Shown: positions 59,901 to 64,000 of the stretch, piece by piece
How the letters are laid out: the number at the start of each line of letters is the position of its first letter
Position numbering within the stretch: the first letter of the stretch is position 1
NCBI RefSeq assembly: GCF_030936135.1
Contig: NC_082612.1
Span: 20,035,475-20,099,474 of the forward strand
Length of the DNA: 64,000 nt
Direction of reading: 5' to 3'
Source of the DNA: Gavia stellata
Taxonomy: Eukaryota; Chordata; Aves; Gaviiformes; Gaviidae
Translations under genes and position numbers: made by a program
The notes under the pieces: model-generated
The model's database searches: none
What the model was told of the DNA's origin: nothing
The model's input: only the letters and a program-made list of their open reading frames with translations

Positions 59901-62355
59901 GGACAATTGGTTTGGCAAGGATGGCTGCTTTTAGAGGAGGGGGAGAAAGTTGCTGGTGGTCCCTTTTTAGCAGTCAGTTGTCAAAGTAGGGCATTTTATG
60001 CAGTAGCAGGAGGCAGCTGATAAAATGGGCGTGTGTTTAAGTGCTCTCCTGGAGCAGGGCTGAAGGCTGTAAAGCGCAGTCACTTGGGGAGTTAGGGCAC
60101 GCCGCACCACAGGCTAGCATCTGTAAGTGGGATTTTGCTGGTCATCGCCTGCGATCCAGTTTAAGATAGGAACAATTTGTGTTTCTAGTAGTGGACGAGT
60201 GAAACGAGGAAAATTTCAGGTATTAAGACTGTAGGATTTCTTCCCCCACCCCCAGCTCCTTTCCTGCTTCTCGCCTAATCAGAGGAAGGAGAGTTTTGTA
60301 GTGCGTGGGAAATTTCTTTACTGTAGTTCATCCTTTGGGAAAAGGTATTTTTATGGAGAGCTGACTGGTTATCTGTGCCTGTGCTAACAAGTGAGCATTG
60401 ACCTTGTAGTTAGGACTTAACATTTGTTGTTCAGGTGTGTTTTTATCTTTTCTGGTCCCAAACTGCACGCTTACTGCTTGTTCAGCTGTTTCTGAGCTTG
60501 AAGTCTTGGCATGACAAGGGCTTTGTTCACTTAATAGCAGCACAGCTGCCAAGTCTGTCTTCTGTCTGAAGCAAAATAACCGGAGGCAGAGTTTGAGACG
60601 GAAGAAACTGGAATTCCATTCTGAGGGCTTGTGGACAAGCAGCTTGTGTGCATGGATGCAGGGTAGGGATGCTGCAGCCAGCTCAGGTTGATGTTGCTGC
60701 CAACTTGCTTCTTCCTTCGATCAGCCTTTTCAGCTGCCTCTCGCTGGTCAGCCTGAGGCCAAGAGCTTAAAGCTGAATGAAAAAGTTTGACAAACAAAAT
60801 TCATACCCCTTGCTGAGCATTGTGTAGAAGACTTATAGCTGAATACTTGGTATGTTATCTTTGTCTGCAAAAACAGTGCTGAAAACCAGCAATCCTAGCT
60901 TGCGGGGATTTGTGCATTCTTTCCTTTGCACGTTTTGTAGCAAGAATAATTGGCCTGTCTGTGTTACCTGAGCTTGTTTTGTGATTTTTCACTGAACTCC
61001 TTTTGAAATAAAGTGTACTCTTGTGCAGCTGTTGAATTGCAGTGCAGTATCTCCCGTGACCCTGGATACAGTGGGGATGAGCACACTTGAATAGATACAA
61101 ATTATACTGTATCCTAAAAAACCAAGGAAATCCTACCAAGTTGTTAACTGTGGTCTCTCTCCTTCTGGTCTAGCTCATCACTGCAGTGGTAACGAAGAAC
61201 TGGAAAGAGATTGTGCAGTCTTGTGATCTGCAGAATTGGAGAGAGGCTTTGGCTGCTGTGCTCACTTATGCCAGGCCAGATGAGTTTACAGCCCTTTGTG
61301 GTAAGGACACTTTACAGGCTGGATGTCATTTATTCCACTTACAGCAAAACTACCTTTTGCCACGGTTGTTTTCCTTTCAGTAAATTATTGTAGTGCCTCA
61401 CTAGCTTCTTTAATGGATAATATAGTTCTTCGGTCCTGTTGCAGAGGAGGAGAGGAACCTGTGGGGTGCTGTGTTCCCTGTACGTTCTCTGATTTTTCTG
61501 GGCACAGAACCCAGGCCCTTGTGAGCAGCTGTGTCCTGGCATCTCTTGTGTAGTGCACAGCTCCTGCTCTCACTGTTTCCAGATGGGTAATGGTGATGTT
61601 GATGTGACAAGTGTCTCAGCCAAGGGACCAGTGTCTTGGAGTGTTTGTGCATGGGACACAGGTGGAAATGTTTCGGAATCGCTTCACTCTTTCCCAAGAG
61701 CTATTTTGACTTCTTGGAAGGAGCCCTCTTTCACAGGCAGTGAGTGTGCCTGCCCTCATGTGTGCTGTGTGGCAGACAGCTCGCTGGGTTTAACCCATAG
61801 GGAAGTTATATTGCCAAGAGCTGTGTGCCTGACACCCCTGTGCCCCTCAGTCGCCAGCCGCGGTGTCTAGGGAGCTGTACGACTCACTTCAGCACACGTC
61901 GGCCCAGAGCAGCACCACGGCTTTGTTGCTCACAGTTCCCTGGACTGTCCCCTCTGATGTGTCTCAGATTTGCAGGCATTCGACAAGTCTTTGCTGCCAT
62001 TAACTGCCCCTGAAGTGCCCTGGGCTCCCATGAGATAATTTGTGCTGGACACCAGAGCGTGTCCTTACCAGCAGAGCCCAGAGGCAATATCCCTTCTCAC
62101 TGTGCTGAGCAGAGACACAACAGGCGTTGCAGGCTTCCCCAGCCTCAGCAGTGATGGAGGCATCACCAAAGTGATTCACCAGCATCCTTTTTGTTCGTAT
62201 TTTTCCTAGATCTCCTGGGTAACAGACTGGAGAGCGAGGGGGACAGCCTCCTGCAGACACAGGCTTGTCTCTGTTACATTTGTGCCGGCAACGTGGAGAA
62301 ACTTGTTGCTTGTTGGACCAAAGCTCAGGATGGAAACAGCCCCTTGTCCCTTCAG
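38853..62355 (+). CDS. SEC31A: SEC31A, COPII outer-coat subunit (partial, first 17 coding exons)
   Basis: Joined exons: 38853-38931, 39474-39597, 42592-42790, 44128-44223, 46184-46324, 47649-47791, 48748-48847, 50112-50273, 50458-50610, 52057-52293, 52884-52958, 54890-54940, 55738-55815, 58356-58431, 59081-59259, 61174-61300, 62210-62355. They give 722 residues in one frame; the remaining ~500, including the proline-rich and ALG-2-binding regions, lie beyond 64000. Residues 1 to about 340 are a WD40 propeller (for example [25 protein letters not shown]). About 385-415 is the blade that completes the SEC13 propeller ([16 protein letters not shown]). A gap-like acidic linker (504-571) follows, then the start of the alpha-solenoid ([20 protein letters not shown]). 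With SEC13 it forms the cage over SEC23/SEC24 and stimulates SAR1 at ER exit sites. No broken exon was seen. Confidence 0.96.
39474..39597 (+). CDS. SEC31A: SEC31A coding exon 2 (residues 27-68)
   Basis: The acceptor is tctttgcag and the donor CACAG|gtaagc. It encodes [20 protein letters not shown] and ends CATFSSSHR. Confidence 0.96.
42592..42790 (+). CDS. SEC31A: SEC31A coding exon 3 (residues 68-134)
   Basis: The acceptor is gtcttacag and the donor CAG|gttggt. It encodes the WD repeat [19 protein letters not shown] and [16 protein letters not shown]. Confidence 0.96.
44128..44223 (+). CDS. SEC31A: SEC31A coding exon 4 (residues 135-166)
   Basis: The acceptor is tgtcttacag and the donor CAG|gtacca, with 32 codons. 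It encodes [20 protein letters not shown]. Confidence 0.96.
46184..46324 (+). CDS. SEC31A: SEC31A coding exon 5 (residues 167-213)
   Basis: The acceptor is tgtgcgacag and the donor CGG|gtgagt. It encodes [20 protein letters not shown] and the WD repeat ending [10 protein letters not shown]. Confidence 0.96.
47649..47791 (+). CDS. SEC31A: SEC31A coding exon 6 (residues 214-261)
   Basis: The acceptor is tgtccctcag and the donor GCAAG|gtatga. It encodes [20 protein letters not shown] and [20 protein letters not shown]. Confidence 0.96.
48748..48847 (+). CDS. SEC31A: SEC31A coding exon 7 (residues 261-294)
   Basis: The acceptor is ttcacgcag and the donor GAG|gtattg. It encodes [20 protein letters not shown] then [10 protein letters not shown]. 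The frame stays open about 50 codons into the intron. Confidence 0.96.
50112..50273 (+). CDS. SEC31A: SEC31A coding exon 8 (residues 295-348)
   Basis: The acceptor is gctgcccag and the donor CAG|gtattg, with 54 codons. It encodes [20 protein letters not shown] and the last WD blade, then GLRQKQVDQ. Confidence 0.96.
50458..50610 (+). CDS. SEC31A: SEC31A coding exon 9 (residues 349-399)
   Basis: The acceptor is gttatcaaag, an AAG type, and the donor TCG|gtaagc. It encodes [20 protein letters not shown] and [16 protein letters not shown]. Confidence 0.96.
52057..52293 (+). CDS. SEC31A: SEC31A coding exon 10 (residues 400-478)
   Basis: The acceptor is caattccag and the donor AAG|gtaata, with 79 codons. 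It encodes the SEC13-completing strand [10 protein letters not shown], a Gln run (EQQQQRHH), and [20 protein letters not shown]. Confidence 0.96.
52884..52958 (+). CDS. SEC31A: SEC31A coding exon 11 (residues 479-503)
   Basis: The acceptor is tttttaaag and the donor AAG|gtaaat, with 25 codons. It encodes [20 protein letters not shown]. Confidence 0.95.
54890..54940 (+). CDS. SEC31A: SEC31A coding exon 12 (residues 504-520)
   Basis: The acceptor is gttttctag and the donor GAG|gtaagc, with 17 codons in phase 0 at both ends. It encodes [17 protein letters not shown], aligning with the human IALALNK segment and then diverging. A possible alternative exon. Confidence 0.88.
55738..55815 (+). CDS. 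SEC31A: SEC31A coding exon 13 (residues 521-546)
   Basis: The acceptor is ctgctgaag and the donor GAG|gtatct, with 26 codons in phase 0 at both ends. It is acidic: [20 protein letters not shown] then EQFLGE. A possible alternative exon in the linker before the alpha-solenoid. Confidence 0.9.
58356..58431 (+). CDS. SEC31A: SEC31A coding exon 14 (residues 547-572)
   Basis: The acceptor is tttcccttag and the donor GGAG|gtaaga. It encodes [20 protein letters not shown] then ISVSG, the human TFNISVSGD motif. Confidence 0.94.
59081..59259 (+). CDS. SEC31A: SEC31A coding exon 15 (residues 572-631)
   Basis: The acceptor is cttgttgcag and the donor AGG|gtatgt. It encodes [20 protein letters not shown] and [16 protein letters not shown], the first alpha-solenoid helices. 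Confidence 0.97.
61174..61300 (+). CDS. SEC31A: SEC31A coding exon 16 (residues 632-674)
   Basis: The acceptor is ttctggtctag and the donor TGTG|gtaagg. It encodes [20 protein letters not shown] then [20 protein letters not shown]. Confidence 0.97.
62210..62355 (+). CDS. SEC31A: SEC31A coding exon 17 (residues 674-722), last in window
   Basis: The acceptor is ttttcctag and the donor CAG|gttggt. It encodes [20 protein letters not shown] and [18 protein letters not shown]. The expected next exon was not found before 64000. Confidence 0.96.
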
Positions 62356-64000
62356 GTTGGTAATTCTGTTAAGAAAGCCGTTGGAAGGAACACACTGCAA
62401 TCATTTGGCACTTAAATCAAATGATCTAGTGTAGAGCTTTGATGCTGTCTGATAGCTGCGCGTATCTCGGGATGCAAGCCTTTTTTCTTCTGGAATGGGT
62501 AGCTTTTGTAGAAATAACACATAAATGATTTTGGAAAATGTGTTGAGGCATGATGGCCCTCGTGTCTGCTCTGTTCTTTGGGTAGTCATGCTTCTTGTGT
62601 AAAAAGATACTTTGTAGGGCTTAGAGTGTTTTGGTAAAGAAGGGGCCTTGAACGCTTGCATCTTTTGCAATAGGGGAATACTTGGACGTTTTTGCTTTTG
62701 GAAGAGATGGCTTGGATGTTCAGGGGAAGAAATCTAACAAATTAGAGTTAAATCTGGAGAGAAGACTGTAGAAGGTTCTTGTGAGAGTTTTCTCTGTGGG
62801 GTTGCACATACAGGGTTTGGTTTCCAGCAGTGAAATATATTGCATGTAGCACATACCTTGGGGCAATAGGACTGATGACAGTGCGATGAAGCAATTACGG
62901 AATAATTTATTTTATACTATAATCTTAGTTTCTTTCATCTGTTCAGGGCCTTTGAAGGACCAGTTTCAGAAAGGTAGTAAAGTAATGTTACCTGGCAGCG
63001 CTGTGAGTCTCTTTAGTTAGTTGAAGGAACTGGAATATATGTGAGTTTTTTGCTTTGCATTAACTCTCTCTGGTTTTGAATTATCAAAATCATTTTCCAG
63101 TCTCTTGATTGTGAGGGCTTTGTTTACAGATTTACCTTTGGTTTGAATTTGCATTTAGATTGCACTGCTTTGCTCTCTCAGACACTAAAACTGAAAAATA
63201 TTGTTGGAGTCCTTGCTTACTGTGATGTGGAATTGTTGAAACTTGTAGAAGCTGTTGGTTATCTTTGACTTTTTTTACTTGCCTTTTTTTAAGTGCTGTT
63301 TTGTTGAGAAAGACAAAAATGTATTATTGAACAGTCAGTAAACACTCCTTATTACTGATGTATGGTTGAAATCCTGTGTGTGGTACACTCTCATTAAATC
63401 TGTTATAGGATTTTTAAAGAGGGTTTGTATGTTAATATTGGCAAATGAATATTTATAGTATCTTCCAATATAATACAGTGAGAGTAAGAAAAACATGAGA
63501 AAACTGACCAGAAAATGTTCGTGTAACTTAGCACTCAGAGGAGACTCAGCCAAGACCAGCTCTGGTATTTGGGGATATGCAAGGAAGGCAAGATAATGGA
63601 GTATTCCTGGTGAATATCAGGAAAACCATCTTTGCAGTAACAACCAGAAAACCATGGACAACTCTCCCAAGGGAGTTTGTTAGATCCTTTTGATTAAGAT
63701 GGTTAAGAACTGAGGTACTAAGATGCTGCAAACGAATGTGCGGGCACCCCAGCACTAGTAGTGGTGATGGGCGTGAAGTTTTCCGTTCGCTCTCATGGCT
63801 CTCACCAGGCATTTTCATGAAAGCATACTCTTTGAGGGACATGCTCAGTGCTGAGAGGACCCAGAAATCTGTGTAATAAACCCAGTTCTTTTGGCTTTGA
63901 ACTCTACCTGATGTGCTGCTGGTTTTGCTGTTAGAAGCCACTTGGTGTGCGGTTGCTGGTTGCTGTTCTATCATCTCACGTGCTAGTAAAGTCGTGCCTT
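62356..64000. other. SEC31A intron, open at window end
   Basis: No SEC31A exon was found. It holds T-rich sequence and, at about 63596-63720, a diverged segment resembling an old CR1-type LINE 3' region. Confidence 0.7.
63596..63720 (+). mobile_element. possible ancient CR1-like LINE fragment
   Basis: The order of motifs (gaatatcaggaaaac, later ctcccaagggag, later ggttaagaactgag) resembles the LINE region just before the 3' UTR. It is heavily diverged and has no recognisable tail. Confidence 0.35.

Overview
This is vertebrate, almost certainly bird, genomic DNA. It shows interrupted genes with GT-AG introns, CR1-family LINE 3' ends closed by the short ATTCTGTG-type tail typical of sauropsids, compact introns, and the gene order LIN54 - THAP9 - SEC31A, which is also found on human 4q21 and (from memory) chicken chromosome 4. 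The species cannot be fixed from the sequence.

Layout. Positions 1-1774 are upstream of the first LIN54 coding exon and look like intron. LIN54 (+) runs from the start codon at 1810 to the stop at 25047 in 12 coding exons (752 residues), with an extra 52-codon in-frame cassette exon at 13089-13244. Its 3' UTR appears to end near 27.7 kb. A gene-poor gap follows to about 30.5 kb. THAP9 (-) runs from the start codon at 37047 to the stop at 31018 in five coding exons (898 residues), convergent with LIN54. A GC-rich divergent promoter at about 37.05-37.45 kb separates THAP9 from SEC31A (+). SEC31A starts at 38853 and its first 17 coding exons (722 residues) lie in the window; the rest lies beyond 64000.

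Function. LIN54 is the DNA-reading subunit of MuvB (DREAM and B-MYB-MuvB), which binds CHR elements of cell-cycle promoters. THAP9 is a domesticated P-element-like transposase. SEC31A is the outer-coat COPII subunit. They are neighbours by descent, and nothing here suggests one pathway, although THAP9 and SEC31A share a promoter region.

The most notable material is in THAP9. Its second RNase H-fold catalytic aspartate is a glycine. Its coiled-coil/basic segment is replaced by a short Ala/Pro/Gln-rich stretch, while the HCF-1-binding DHNY motif is kept. A CR1 element sits in intron 2 with its tail 25 bases from the exon 3 acceptor, and intron 2 is open in frame from the THAP zinc finger through the end of the CR1 reverse-transcriptase ORF, giving a possible 378-residue THAP-CR1 read-through protein. 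Also notable are the LIN54 cassette exon, a 65-base near-perfect palindrome in the SEC31A 5' region, and a probable solo LTR in a LIN54 intron. All gene models come from reading splice sites and reading frame by eye; the human comparisons are from memory of the families, not from a search.
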